Assembly: GCF_005845215.1 (NCBI RefSeq)
Contig: NZ_SPHO01000017.1
Span: forward strand, 62,001 to 126,000
Length of the DNA stretch: 64,000 bases
DNA from: Clostridium sp. 1001271st1 H5
GTDB lineage: Bacteria; Bacillota; Clostridia; Lachnospirales; Lachnospiraceae
Direction: 5' to 3'
A program made the position numbers and the translations under genes. Below, one piece after another: positions 19,722-28,816 of the stretch. The notes beneath the pieces are model-generated. The model worked only from the letters and a program-made list of their open reading frames with translations, ran no database searches and was not told where the DNA came from. Each line of letters begins with the position of its first letter. Position 1 is the first letter of the stretch.

Positions 19722-19745
19722 AAAAGGAATACCGGTATTCCTTTT
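19722..19745. promoter_or_regulatory. Perfect 24-base palindrome between hflK and the alcohol dehydrogenase gene
   Basis: AAAAGGAATACC joined directly to GGTATTCCTTTT, with no loop. The lack of a loop favours a protein-binding site for a dimer over a terminator. It lies between divergent genes, upstream of TATAAT at 19781. The binding protein is unknown. Confidence 0.5.
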
Positions 19746-19841
19746 TCATACCTACCCATTCCCGGTCAATGGTGTTAAGATATAATCGTTAAAGAAATAA
19801 CACACTGACACAATATTTTACATATAATGGGAGGTATTATC

Positions 19842-21029
19842 ATGAGATTTACACTGCCAAGAGATTTGTACCATGGAAAAGATGCACTGGATGCCCTGAA
19901 GACCCTGACCGGCAGAAAAGCCATTGTGGTTGTGGGCGGCGGCTCCATGAAACGTTTTGGTTTTCTGGACAAGGTGGTTGATTACCTGAAGGAAGCCGGC
20001 ATGGAAGTTAAATTATTCGAAGGCGTTGAGCCTGACCCATCTGTAGATACAGTCATGAAGGGCGCTGCTGCCATGCAGGAATTTGAGCCTGACTGGATTG
20101 TGGCAGTAGGCGGCGGTTCTCCCATTGATGCAGCAAAGGCAATGTGGGCATTTTACGAATACCCGGAGACATCCTTTGAGGACCTGATTACGCCATTCAA
20201 CTTCCCAACCCTGCGTACCAAAGCTAAATTCTGTGCGATTTCCTCCACATCAGGAACAGCAACCGAGGTTACCGCATTTTCCGTTATTACTGATTATAAG
20301 AAAGGCATCAAATATCCTCTGGCCGACTTCAACATCACACCGGATGTGGCTATTGTGGACCCTGCCCTGGCTGAAACCATGCCCAAGAAGCTGACAGCCC
20401 ATACAGGAATGGATGCCATGACCCACGCAATTGAGGCTTATGTCTCAACCCTTCACTGCGAGTATACGGACCCGTTAGCTCTCCATGCCATCGAGATGAT
20501 TAACGAGTATCTGATACCTTCTTATAACGGGGACATGGAAGCCCGTGATAAGATGCACGATGCACAGTGTCTGGCCGGAATGGCGTTCTCCAATGCTTTG
20601 CTTGGAATCGTACACTCCATGGCCCATAAGACAGGTGCTGCATATTCCGGCGGTCACATTGTTCACGGTTGTGCTAATGCAATGTACCTCCCCAAGGTTA
20701 TTAAATATAACTCCAAAGAACCTGAGGCCGCCGCCAGATATGCTAAGATTGCCAAATTCATCAGCCTTCCCGGCACCACGGACGAGGAACTGACCGATGC
20801 CCTTATTGCCCGTCTCTTAGAGATGAACAAGGCTCTGGACATCCCCGCCTGTATAAAGGATTACGAGGGCGGAATCATTGATGAGAAGGAATTCATGGAT
20901 AAGCTTCCACAGGTTGCCGAACTGGCTGTAGGCGATGCCTGCACCGGGTCCAATCCAAGGGCCATCACCCCCAAGGTTATGGAACAGCTGCTGAAATGCT
21001 GCTACTATGACGAGGAAGTGAACTTTTAA
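19842..21029 (+). CDS. Iron-containing alcohol dehydrogenase
   Basis: 395 residues of the group III metal-dependent alcohol dehydrogenases. The NAD(P) loop GGGSPIDAAKAMW and the metal ligand region (HTGMDAMTHAIEAY, then HSMAHKTGA and HIVHGCANA) are intact. It probably reduces fermentation aldehydes to alcohols; the exact substrate cannot be read from sequence. Start ATG 19842 after GGGAGG. It is a single gene closed by a strong terminator. Confidence 0.93.
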   Translation: MRFTLPRDLYHGKDALDALKTLTGRKAIVVVGGGSMKRFGFLDKVVDYLKEAGMEVKLFEGVEPDPSVDTVMKGAAAMQEFEPDWIVAVGGGSPIDAAKAMWAFYEYPETSFEDLITPFNFPTLRTKAKFCAISSTSGTATEVTAFSVITDYKKGIKYPLADFNITPDVAIVDPALAETMPKKLTAHTGMDAMTHAIEAYVSTLHCEYTDPLALHAIEMINEYLIPSYNGDMEARDKMHDAQCLAGMAFSNALLGIVHSMAHKTGAAYSGGHIVHGCANAMYLPKVIKYNSKEPEAAARYAKIAKFISLPGTTDEELTDALIARLLEMNKALDIPACIKDYEGGIIDEKEFMDKLPQVAELAVGDACTGSNPRAITPKVMEQLLKCCYYDEEVNF

Positions 21030-21083
21030 AAAGCCCCCTTTTGTGTTAATACACTCCATATAAACGGTTTGTTTTTACTGCCC

Positions 21084-21122
21084 GAAAAGGGTGGGAAAGA
21101 ATTCGTCTTTCCCACCCTTTTC
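21084..21122. terminator. Bidirectional terminator after the alcohol dehydrogenase gene
   Basis: Perfect 16-base arms GAAAAGGGTGGGAAAG and CTTTCCCACCCTTTTC with a 7-base loop, A and T runs on opposite sides, between converging genes. Confidence 0.85.
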
Positions 21123-21134
21123 ATTTTGCCGCCT

Positions 21135-21707
21135 TTACGCTGCCAGAAGCTGTTCCATATAGCGCAGATATCCGCACAGTCCTGTGATGATGAATATTTC
21201 CAGAAAGCTGGTGATAAAGCCTGCTTCCAGGAGGAAGAGGACGGAGCAGGCTGCCATCATCCACAAAATTCCCCACGCCCTGCGAAAGCGCATCCGGTCA
21301 CGGGCGCTGAGAAAGCGGAGGAAACCAATGATGCTGAAGGCCAGAAGCACAGGCGAAAAAAATGCCAGCAGCACATGGAGGTCTGCCTTTAAGGGATATT
21401 CCTCCGGCATGTAGGGAATCATAACTGCCATAAGAAGAAAGGCTGCCGCGGTATACATGAGCGTCCTTCCTCCCGGATTCCTGTATCTTCCTATGTGAAA
21501 AAGATAACGGACATACACACAGTAATAGATGCCGGTGGCAAATCCCCACACTGCAAACAGCAGCTTATTGCCGGTCCGGTTGCCCAGGACAGACAGGTTG
21601 GTACCGGTCCAGCTGTCAAAGGATGCCAGGAATATGGTTACGCCGGGAATCAGATAAATCGTGAAGAGGTCGTATTTTCCTTTAAACCGTATGTTCCGGC
21701 CCCACAT
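21135..21707 (-). CDS. Uncharacterised membrane protein
   Basis: 190 residues with about six hydrophobic segments (for example LFTIYLIPGVTIFLASF, LMYTAAAFLLMAVMI, SVLFLLEAGFITSFLEIFII). I do not recognise the family. ATG 21707 follows AAAGGGGG. It stands alone between two terminators, downstream of an aminotransferase gene on the same strand. Confidence 0.75.
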   Translation of the reverse strand: MWGRNIRFKGKYDLFTIYLIPGVTIFLASFDSWTGTNLSVLGNRTGNKLLFAVWGFATGIYYCVYVRYLFHIGRYRNPGGRTLMYTAAAFLLMAVMIPYMPEEYPLKADLHVLLAFFSPVLLAFSIIGFLRFLSARDRMRFRRAWGILWMMAACSVLFLLEAGFITSFLEIFIITGLCGYLRYMEQLLAA

Positions 21708-21790
21708 GGTCCTGCCCCCTTTATCAGATGGTCCCTGCCCTTAAATCTGTCCCGGACCTCCTTATACATGGATATCCGGGACAATGAGGA

Positions 21791-21828
21791 AGGGAGCGCA
21801 CGCATCTTTTTCCGATGCGCCGCTCCCT
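21791..21828 (-). terminator. Terminator after the class Ic aminotransferase gene
   Basis: AGGGAGCG-CGCATC pairs with GATGCG-CGCTCCCT, with a small internal bulge and a T-rich loop. A second weaker repeat (GTCCCGGA/TCCGGGAC) is next to it at 21750-21783. Confidence 0.65.
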
Positions 21829-21896
21829 ATCATTATCTGATAAAGTGGTGATTTTTACACTTGAATCATTTTCCTTGGAAGGTATCTGCCCTCCAA

Positions 21897-23186
21897 TTAT
21901 GCCATTGTTTTTAAAAGCTTTTCCACTGAGGAAAGCTTCACGCAAAGGGTGAACAGTTCGGCAGCCATAATCAAATCCCCTAATGTGGGATAGGTGGGGG
22001 CGATACGGATGTTGCAGTCATGCGGGTCCTTTCCATATGGATAGGTGGCTCCGGCCGATGTCATGACCACGCCTGCCTTCTTGCACCTGGCCACGATATC
22101 CTTTGCGCAGCCTTCCATGGAATCAAAGGAGATAAAGTATCCGCCCTTTGGTTTTGTCCACTGTCCGATTCCCAGCCCTTCCAGCTCCCGTCCCAATATT
22201 TCCTCCACTGCCTCGAATTTGGGGCGGATAATGTCTGCATGTTTTCTCATATGCTCTACCATACCATGGATATCCTTAAAGAAACGGGCATGGCGCAGCT
22301 GATTTACCTTGTCGTGGCCAATGGTCTGGTTCTTTAACTGGGCCTTGATGTCCTCCAGGTTATTGTGGGAGGTGGCAATGGCCGCAATACCGGAACCAGG
22401 GAAGCTGATTTTGGAGGTGGAAGCAAATTTATAAACCAGGTCCGGATTTCCAGCCCTCTTACACTCTGCCAGAATCTCAATCAGATGGTCCTGGTCGTGG
22501 TCATACAGGTGATGTACGCCGTAAGCATTATCCCAGAATATACGGAAGTCCGAGGCAGCCGGTTTCAGCCTTGCAAAACGGCGGACCGTCTCGTCTGAAT
22601 AGGAATAGCCCTGGGGATTGGAGTACTTGGGCACGCACCAGATTCCCTTGATGGAATCATCGGAAGCCACCAGTTCCTCCACCATATCCATATCTGGTCC
22701 ATCCTCAGACATGGGCACGTTAATCATCTCAATGCCGAAGTATTCGGTGATAGCGAAATGGCGGTCATATCCGGGAACCGGGCAGAGAAATTTCACCTTA
22801 TCCAGCTTGCACCAGGGTGTGCATCCCATGATTCCGTGGGTCATGGCCCTGGACACGGTATCGTACATAACGTTCAGGCTGGAGTTGCCGTAAATGATAA
22901 TGGTGGAAGGGTTCACCTCCATCATATCTGCCAGCAGTACCTTGGCCTCGTCTATACCTGTCAGCACGCCGTAATTGCGGCAGTCCGTTCCGTCCTCGCA
23001 GGTCAGGTCACTGGCGCTGTTCAGTACGTCCATCATACCCATGGAAAGGTCCAGCTGTTCCACACATGGCTTACCCCTGGACATATCCAGCTTCAGGTCC
23101 TTTGCCTGAAACTCCCGGTACTGTGCTTTCAGGTCCTGGCGCAGTGAAAGCAGTTCTTCTTTTGTCATCTCTGCATATGGCTTCAT
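21897..23186 (-). CDS. Class I aminotransferase, aspartate aminotransferase subgroup Ic-like
   Basis: About 429 residues matching the actinobacterial/clostridial AspT group (PF12897-like) rather than classical AspC: DMSRGKPCVEQLDLS near the start, CPVPGYDRHF, CVPKYSNPQGYSYSD, and the PLP lysine in ASTSKISFPGSG. Predicted to interconvert aspartate/oxaloacetate with glutamate/2-oxoglutarate. Start ATG 23186 is five bases after AGGAGG. Single gene. Confidence 0.9.
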   Translation of the reverse strand: MKPYAEMTKEELLSLRQDLKAQYREFQAKDLKLDMSRGKPCVEQLDLSMGMMDVLNSASDLTCEDGTDCRNYGVLTGIDEAKVLLADMMEVNPSTIIIYGNSSLNVMYDTVSRAMTHGIMGCTPWCKLDKVKFLCPVPGYDRHFAITEYFGIEMINVPMSEDGPDMDMVEELVASDDSIKGIWCVPKYSNPQGYSYSDETVRRFARLKPAASDFRIFWDNAYGVHHLYDHDQDHLIEILAECKRAGNPDLVYKFASTSKISFPGSGIAAIATSHNNLEDIKAQLKNQTIGHDKVNQLRHARFFKDIHGMVEHMRKHADIIRPKFEAVEEILGRELEGLGIGQWTKPKGGYFISFDSMEGCAKDIVARCKKAGVVMTSAGATYPYGKDPHDCNIRIAPTYPTLGDLIMAAELFTLCVKLSSVEKLLKTMA

Positions 23187-23392
23187 AATATCCTCCTGGC
23201 TCACTATATTTTCTATAAAATGTGTCCGTCAGGCAGACATCTGTCAGCCACCGGTCAACATTTTTGTACATTGTACTAAAGCATACACCAATTGAAGCAT
23301 TCCGTCAATACAAAATTTTCTTATATTGTCAAAAGATATGCTTATGTCTTTTTCCTTCTGCCTCTATCCCTGCTTATACGTCTCTGCTTGTT

Positions 23393-23420
23393 CATCCCTG
23401 CCTAAACATCCCTGCCTAAA
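23393..23420. repeat. Two tandem 14-base repeats over the end of gatB
   Basis: CATCCCTGCCTAAA occurs twice in direct tandem, the second copy covering the gatB stop codon. It looks like a recent short duplication; no function proposed. Confidence 0.7.
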
Positions 23421-24864
23421 CGTCCTTACCGGCAAGCAGCTCCTTCACAAGCTTATTTACCATGGCCGGGTCCGCCTTTCCCTTCATGGCCTTCATAGTC
23501 CGGCCCACCAGAAATCCCATGGCCTTTTCCTTGCCGTTCCTGTAATCCTCCACGGACTGCGGATTCGCTGCCATTACCGCCTCCGCGGTGCTGCGCAGGG
23601 TTCCTTCGTCCGTTACCACCTTAAGGCCCTTTTCCTCCACATACTTCCCAGGGTCAATATCGTGCCTGAATATCTCCTCAAACACAGTCCTGGCAACTGT
23701 TCTGTTAATGGTGTTTTTCTCCACCATACCGATAAGGGCAGCCAGATGGGCGGGCGAAAATCTCATGTCCTCCGGGTCCATTTCCTGCTCCTTCATCAGA
23801 CGCATGGCCTCCACCATAAGCCAGTTGGATACCTCCTTGGGCTGTCCGCTCAGCCGCGTGGTCTCCTCAAAGATATCCGCCATGTGCTTAGAGCTGGTGA
23901 GCAGCCTGGCGTCATATTCAGGAAGTCCGTATTCCTCTCTGTAGCGGATGATTTTCTCTGTGCGCAGCTCCGGCTGGCGGGCCTTTACCCGGGCAATCCA
24001 TTCATCGCTTATGACCACCGGCGCCAGGTCTGGGTCAGGAAAATACCTGTAATCCTGGGCATCCTCCTTGGAGCGCATGGCCTTGGAACTTTCCTTGTTG
24101 TCATCCCAGCGCCGCGTCTCCTGGATTACCTTCTTTCCCTCTTCCAGCAGCTCAATCTGGCGCCTGCGCTCCCCCTCGATGGCCCTGGCGATGGCCTTAA
24201 AGGAGTTCAGGTTTTTCATCTCTGTCCTGGTGCCAAACGAAGGCGCACCTGCCTCCCTTACGGACAGGTTCACATCCACCCTCATGGAGCCTTCCTGGAG
24301 CTTGCAGTCAGAGGCCCCCAGGTACTGGATAATCAGCCTCAGCTTCTCCAGATACGCTATGACTTCCTCGGCGCTGCGCATATCCGGCTCCGATACAATC
24401 TCAATCAGAGGAACACCGCTGCGGTTGTAATCCACCAGGGAACAGTCCTCCCACTCATCGTGAATCAGCTTGCCTGCATCCTCCTCCATATGGATTTCGT
24501 GGATTCCCACACGTTTCCTGCTGCCGGATTCTGTCTCTATGTCCACCCAGCCGTCATGGCAGATAGGCAGGTAGAGCTGGGATATCTGGTAGTTCTGCGG
24601 GTTGTCCGGATAAAAATAATTCTTCCGGTCAAATTTACAGTACTGGTTAATCCGGCAGTTGACAGCCAGCCCCACTGCCAGCGCATACTCCACCACCTGC
24701 TTATTCAGCACGGGCAGGGAACCGGGCATACCGGTGCACACAGGACAGGTATGGGTGTTGGGCTCTCCCCCGAAACGGGTGGAACAGCCGCAGAAAATCT
24801 TGGTTTTGGTGGCCAGCTCCACATGGACTTCCAGACCTATGACAGTCTCGTACTGTTTACTCAT
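23416..24864 (-). CDS. gatB: Asp-tRNA(Asn)/Glu-tRNA(Gln) amidotransferase subunit B
   Basis: 482 residues. GatB binds the mischarged tRNA and activates its aspartyl or glutamyl group with ATP. The VIGLEVHVEL start, the zinc-type cysteines (CGC ... CPVC) and the C-terminal YqeY-like tail are visible. Its start overlaps the gatA stop by eight bases. Last gene of aspS-gatC-gatA-gatB. Confidence 0.97.
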   Translation of the reverse strand: MSKQYETVIGLEVHVELATKTKIFCGCSTRFGGEPNTHTCPVCTGMPGSLPVLNKQVVEYALAVGLAVNCRINQYCKFDRKNYFYPDNPQNYQISQLYLPICHDGWVDIETESGSRKRVGIHEIHMEEDAGKLIHDEWEDCSLVDYNRSGVPLIEIVSEPDMRSAEEVIAYLEKLRLIIQYLGASDCKLQEGSMRVDVNLSVREAGAPSFGTRTEMKNLNSFKAIARAIEGERRRQIELLEEGKKVIQETRRWDDNKESSKAMRSKEDAQDYRYFPDPDLAPVVISDEWIARVKARQPELRTEKIIRYREEYGLPEYDARLLTSSKHMADIFEETTRLSGQPKEVSNWLMVEAMRLMKEQEMDPEDMRFSPAHLAALIGMVEKNTINRTVARTVFEEIFRHDIDPGKYVEEKGLKVVTDEGTLRSTAEAVMAANPQSVEDYRNGKEKAMGFLVGRTMKAMKGKADPAMVNKLVKELLAGKDV

Positions 24865-26380
24865 GGCTCATCCTCCTCTCTGCTGTCCCGGTCATGGCGC
24901 CGGACAGTACCTCTGCTGTCCCGGCCGTCACAGAAGGCAGCTTCCACTTCCGGGACTGCTCGTAAGCATAGGCGGCCCGTATGATGTTCTTTTCCTTAAA
25001 ACAGTCCCCTATGAGCTGCAGGCCAATGGGAAGCCCTTTTGAATCCAGGCCGCAGGGAAGGCTGATTCCCGGAAGGCCGGCCAGGTTCACGGAAATGGTA
25101 TAGATATCCCCCAGATACATCTTCAGCGGGTCCCCCAGGGACTGGCCCAGCCGCGGAGCAGTCCCTGGCGCTGCAGGCGCCAGTATTACGTCGTACGATG
25201 CAAAGGCCCGGTCAAATTCCTTCTTAATCAGCGCCTTGGTGCGGAGGGCCTTCAGATAATATGCGTCATAGTAGCCGGAACTCAGCACAAAGGAGCCCAA
25301 CATGATGCGGCGCTTCACCTCCGGGCCAAATCCCTGGGAACGGCTTTTCTTGTACATGCTGTGAAGGTCCTCGTACTCCGGCGCACGGTACCCGTACTTT
25401 ACCCCGTCAAACCGCGACAGGTTGGAACTGGCTTCTGCGGAGGCAATGACATAGTAAGCAGGTATGGCATATTCCACCAGCTTAAGGTCAAAGGTTTCCA
25501 CCACAGCCCCCATTTCCCCCAGTACCCCGGCTGCTTCCAGCACAGCGTCCCTTACCTCCTGGTCCAGACCCTGGCCAAAGTAGGATTCCGGTATGCCGAT
25601 GCGCATTCCCTTTACATCCGATGACAGGGCCGAAGTAAAACCGCAGTCCCCGCGCTCCATGGACGTGCTGTCCTTTGGGTCGTGGGAGGCCAGGACCTCC
25701 AGAATTGCAGCGCAGTCCGACACGTCCTTTGCCACAGGCCCAATCTGGTCCAGAGAAGAACCATAGGCAATGAGCCCATACCTGGACACGGTACCGTAGG
25801 TGGGCTTGATTCCCGTGACACCGCAGAAGGCGCTGGGCTGGCGTATGGAACCGCCTGTATCGGACCCCAGGGCATAAAAGCATTCCCCGGCAGCCACCGC
25901 TGCACAGGAACCGCCGGAGGAGCCCCCCGGCACATGCTCCGTGTTCCAGGGATTCCTGGTAACCCCGAAGGCAGATGTCTCCGTGGTGCTTCCCATGGCA
26001 AATTCATCCATGTTGGTCTTTCCCAGGATGACGGCTCCTGCCTGTTCCAGATTGGCCACGGCCTGGGCCGTATAGGTTGGAACAAAATGTTCCAGTATCC
26101 TGGAGCTGCAGGTGGTGCGCATTCCTTCCGTGCACATGTTATCCTTGATGGCCACAGGCACACCCGCCAGGGGGCCGGTCAGCCTTCCTGCCTCAATTTC
26201 CGCCTGGACCTTTCCGGCCCGTTCCATGGTCCTCTCTTCGTCCACAGTCACGTAGGCGTGAATGGATGGCTCCACGGCTTTCATCCGTGCCAGGGATGCT
26301 TCTGCGGCCTGAACCGCGGTGATTTCCCCTGACTGAATCCTTCTTCCCAGCTCCAGGGCTGTCATATCCAATATGCTCAT
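24857..26380 (-). CDS. gatA: Asp-tRNA(Asn)/Glu-tRNA(Gln) amidotransferase subunit A
   Basis: 507 residues, an amidase-signature glutaminase that releases ammonia for the GatB reaction. The Ser-cisSer-Lys triad is visible as the Lys in VAIKDNMC, Ser in GGSSGGSCAA and Ser in GSDTGGSIRQP. It lies 13 bases after gatC. Confidence 0.97.
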   Translation of the reverse strand: MSILDMTALELGRRIQSGEITAVQAAEASLARMKAVEPSIHAYVTVDEERTMERAGKVQAEIEAGRLTGPLAGVPVAIKDNMCTEGMRTTCSSRILEHFVPTYTAQAVANLEQAGAVILGKTNMDEFAMGSTTETSAFGVTRNPWNTEHVPGGSSGGSCAAVAAGECFYALGSDTGGSIRQPSAFCGVTGIKPTYGTVSRYGLIAYGSSLDQIGPVAKDVSDCAAILEVLASHDPKDSTSMERGDCGFTSALSSDVKGMRIGIPESYFGQGLDQEVRDAVLEAAGVLGEMGAVVETFDLKLVEYAIPAYYVIASAEASSNLSRFDGVKYGYRAPEYEDLHSMYKKSRSQGFGPEVKRRIMLGSFVLSSGYYDAYYLKALRTKALIKKEFDRAFASYDVILAPAAPGTAPRLGQSLGDPLKMYLGDIYTISVNLAGLPGISLPCGLDSKGLPIGLQLIGDCFKEKNIIRAAYAYEQSRKWKLPSVTAGTAEVLSGAMTGTAERRMSHE

Positions 26381-26393
26381 GCTCCCATTCCTC

Positions 26394-26687
26394 CTACTCT
26401 ACGGTCTTGGGCACTTTAAATGCTCCGTCCTTGTGCCGGGGTGCGTTGGACAGGATGCGCTCCCTCTCATCCCCATTTGTTACTATATCCTCACGGAACA
26501 CGTTATTTAACGGAAATACGTGGGACATGGGCTCCACTCCCTGTGTGTCCAGTTCATTGAGCTTATCTATATAATCCAGCATCCTTCCCATATCCTTCTT
26601 TGCTTCCTCCTTTTCCTCCGGAGAAAGTTCCAGCTTAGCCAGGATGCCCGCGTATTCTATTGTCTGGTCGCTTATTTTGTTTGCCAT
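26394..26687 (-). CDS. gatC: Asp-tRNA(Asn)/Glu-tRNA(Gln) amidotransferase subunit C
   Basis: 97 residues, the usual size for GatC, which belts GatA to GatB. The [18 protein letters not shown] start and the [21 protein letters not shown] segment are family hallmarks. It follows aspS by 33 bases in the T-box-controlled unit. Confidence 0.95.
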   Translation of the reverse strand: MANKISDQTIEYAGILAKLELSPEEKEEAKKDMGRMLDYIDKLNELDTQGVEPMSHVFPLNNVFREDIVTNGDERERILSNAPRHKDGAFKVPKTVE

Positions 26688-26720
26688 GATTTTCTGCTCC
26701 TCTCAGTCATATTCCTGTTC

Positions 26721-28052
26721 CTATGGCTCCAGCCTGTTCACATCCCTTGGGAACAATGCGGCTTCCCTGACATTCTGCTCATCCAGAAGCCTCATGGTAA
26801 GGCGTTCCAGGCCAATGCCCAGTCCGCCGTGGGGCGGCATACCGTATTTGAAAATCATCAGATAGGAAGCAATATCCTCTGGATTCATGCCCCGCTTCTC
26901 CATCTTGGCTGTTATTTCCTTGTAATCGTGAATCCTCTGTCCGCCCGTGGTCACCTCCAGTCCGCGGAACAAAAGGTCAAAACTCAGTGTGAATTTGGGG
27001 TCTGCCGGGTCATCCATTGCGTAGAACGGCCGCTTTTTAGACGGATAATGGGTAACAAACACAAAATCGCTGCCGTACTCTTCCCGGAAATACCGCCCTA
27101 TGAGCAGTTCCTCCTCCGGCTCCAAATCATAGGGATTGCGTATCCTCCTGTCATACCTGCGGGACACAAGCTCCTTGGCCTGGTCAAAGCGGACAGCGGG
27201 AATCCGTCCCACCTCCGGCAGGGTCACTCCCAGCATATCCAGCTCCTGTTTATACTCCTGCTCCAGCAGCCTCATAACATGCTGGAGCATTCCTGTCTCC
27301 ATATCCATCACATCCCGGAAACTGTCAATATATCCCATCTCAAAATCCAGGCTTGTATATTCGTTGAGATGGCGGGTGGTATTATGCTTTTCAGCGCGGA
27401 ACACCGGGGCTGCCTCAAATACCCTGTCGTACACTCCCACCATGGTCTGCTTATAGAACTGGGGACTCTGTCCCAGCTCCGCCTTCTTATTAAAATACTC
27501 CAGCTTAAAAACATTGGAGCCGCCCTCTGCCCCTCTTGCCACGATTTTGGGGGTACGTATCTCCGTAAAGCCCTGTCCGGCAAGATAATCCCTGAATCCT
27601 CTTACAATACCCTCCTGAATCTTGAATTTGGCCCGTTCCCGCACATTGCGCAGGGAAATGGGACGCAGGGAGAGCTTTGTCTCCAGGGACGTGTTTAACT
27701 TCCATTTGCTGACAGCCAGGGGAAGGGGCTCTGCCGGCTGGGACAGCACCTGTATTTCCTTCAGCCGTATCTCAAATCCATGGGGTGCCCGTTCCTCGGC
27801 CCTTAGAGTCCCCCTCACCTCCACGGCGCTCTCTTCCTTCAATTCCCTGATATCAAAATCCGTAACCCCTGCCTCGTACACGCACTGCACCAGTCCCTGG
27901 GACTTGCGCAGAATGACGAAAGCCACCTCCCCCATATGGCGTATGGTGTGAACCGCTCCGTTCATCCGTATATCCCTGCCCTCATAATCCCCTGCAAGCA
28001 CTTCCCTGATATCCAGGACCTTCTTCTCCTTAACTCCGCTGATAAATTCCAT
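26721..28052 (-). CDS. aspS: Aspartate--tRNA(Asp/Asn) ligase, archaeal-type, probably nondiscriminating
   Basis: 443 residues, much shorter than bacterial AspRS (~590) and without the GAD insert, so this is the archaeal/eukaryal type. The class II motif 3 GLGIGLERL is present near the end. In the anticodon-binding domain a His (NGAVHTIR) and a Pro (RAPHGFEI) stand where relaxed, nondiscriminating enzymes are reported to have them. With GatCAB it would make Asn-tRNA through Asp-tRNA(Asn). The T-box leader lies upstream, separated by a palindromic repeat cluster. Confidence 0.93.
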   Translation of the reverse strand: MEFISGVKEKKVLDIREVLAGDYEGRDIRMNGAVHTIRHMGEVAFVILRKSQGLVQCVYEAGVTDFDIRELKEESAVEVRGTLRAEERAPHGFEIRLKEIQVLSQPAEPLPLAVSKWKLNTSLETKLSLRPISLRNVRERAKFKIQEGIVRGFRDYLAGQGFTEIRTPKIVARGAEGGSNVFKLEYFNKKAELGQSPQFYKQTMVGVYDRVFEAAPVFRAEKHNTTRHLNEYTSLDFEMGYIDSFRDVMDMETGMLQHVMRLLEQEYKQELDMLGVTLPEVGRIPAVRFDQAKELVSRRYDRRIRNPYDLEPEEELLIGRYFREEYGSDFVFVTHYPSKKRPFYAMDDPADPKFTLSFDLLFRGLEVTTGGQRIHDYKEITAKMEKRGMNPEDIASYLMIFKYGMPPHGGLGIGLERLTMRLLDEQNVREAALFPRDVNRLEP

Positions 28053-28064
28053 GGCACTCTCTCC

Positions 28065-28188
28065 TCGCTATGAGCACTTGACATCTGTGTTTTAAGATGT
28101 CTAGTGCGATGCATATCACTGGCACTTGGCAGGCGTATTTTGACTGCCTAGTGCAGTGATTCGCTATGAGCACTTGACATCTGTGTTT
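28065..28188. repeat. Palindromic repeat cluster between T-box and aspS
   Basis: Three related units. Unit 1 pairs GCACTTGACATCT (28074) with AGATGTCTAGTGC (28095). Unit 2 pairs GCACTTGGCAG (28122) with CTGCCTAGTGC (28144), inside ATCACT/AGTGAT arms. Unit 3 (from 28161) repeats unit 1's first ~27 bases but lacks the second arm. Both full hairpins carry one mismatch at the same place. It looks like a family of small palindromic elements placed in the operon's 5' leader. Confidence 0.75.
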
Positions 28189-28240
28189 CGGTTCCGGTTC
28201 ATTCTCTTCTCCATGGACACAAGCCGGCTGTCTGGCCCAC

Positions 28241-28576
28241 AAACAAAAAAACGCCCCGGAACACAGTAACTGCATTCCGGGACGGGATTTACTTCAGACA
28301 TTTCCCGCGGTACCACCCGCATTGAGACCTGGTCCCGTATCACACTGCCATACGTTTCCAGCTCTCCTCTCTATGTACGTAACGTGTACAACGGATATAC
28401 CTACTATCAGCCGCGTCCTGCCCGGCAGCCTCCGGTTCAGTCCCTGACCGCTTCGATATACCAGCTCCAGAGTGTTCCCTTAGCCCAGTCCTGCCTGGCG
28501 GCGCTCTCAGTCGGTGACGCCCCCTTCCTGTCACATTTCTCAGGCCAGAGTCTCTTTCATTGCTGTTGATTATTTA
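28241..28576 (-). ncRNA. T-box leader of the aspS-gatCAB operon, Asn specifier (AAC)
   Basis: The T-box core GCGGGTGGTACCGCG reads on the minus strand at 28304-28318, followed by a terminator (CCCGGAATGCAG/CTGTGTTCCGGG plus T7, 28241-28283). In stem I, AGAG (near 28555) can pair with CUCU and UGGCCU with GGGCUA, leaving the loop AGGGAACA. Aligned with the B. subtilis glyQS loop GAAAGGCA, the specifier is AAC (28473-28475), an Asn codon, followed by the usual A. The variable T-box base is U, compatible by wobble with a G discriminator. Uncharged tRNA(Asn) should favour readthrough. Confidence 0.88.
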
Positions 28577-28582
28577 TTTACT

Positions 28583-28611
28583 AAAATAGTACATCGCGGA
28601 TTCAAAGTCAA
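28583..28611 (-). promoter_or_regulatory. SigA-type promoter of the T-box/aspS operon
   Basis: Minus strand TTGACT (28606-28611), 17-base spacer, TATTTT (28583-28588). The predicted start near 28576 is just before stem I of the T-box. Confidence 0.65.
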
Positions 28612-28816
28612 GGGCAAATATTTCTCCGGGAAGAATTTTAGATAATTTAACCATAAATTCATACATGTCTGAATATTTATTGTAACAATTGAAAGTGTCA
28701 GCCGCCGTCCTATGGCAGGGCCGGAAAACAGGACATGATAGGTCAATGGGTGTCATAGTTTTGCTCTCTCCCTCATAAAATGCTATATGGAAATTACTAT
28801 ACACATAAAGGAGCTC

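Noticed and set aside
19758-19800. Rex operator before the alcohol dehydrogenase gene
   Set aside because: GTTAA occurs as a direct, not inverted, repeat around TATAAT, so it does not fit the Rex dyad.
23326-24984. 552-residue open frame opposite gatB
   Set aside because: Lies wholly over gatB and its flanks, no ribosome site, composition of a shadow frame.
26520-27698. 392-residue open frame opposite aspS
   Set aside because: Antisense shadow of aspS and gatC; His/Leu-rich translation without domain signs.
28574-28804. Small open frame (76 codons) upstream of the T-box
   Set aside because: It crosses the T-box promoter and ends at the leader start; no ribosome site or family resemblance.
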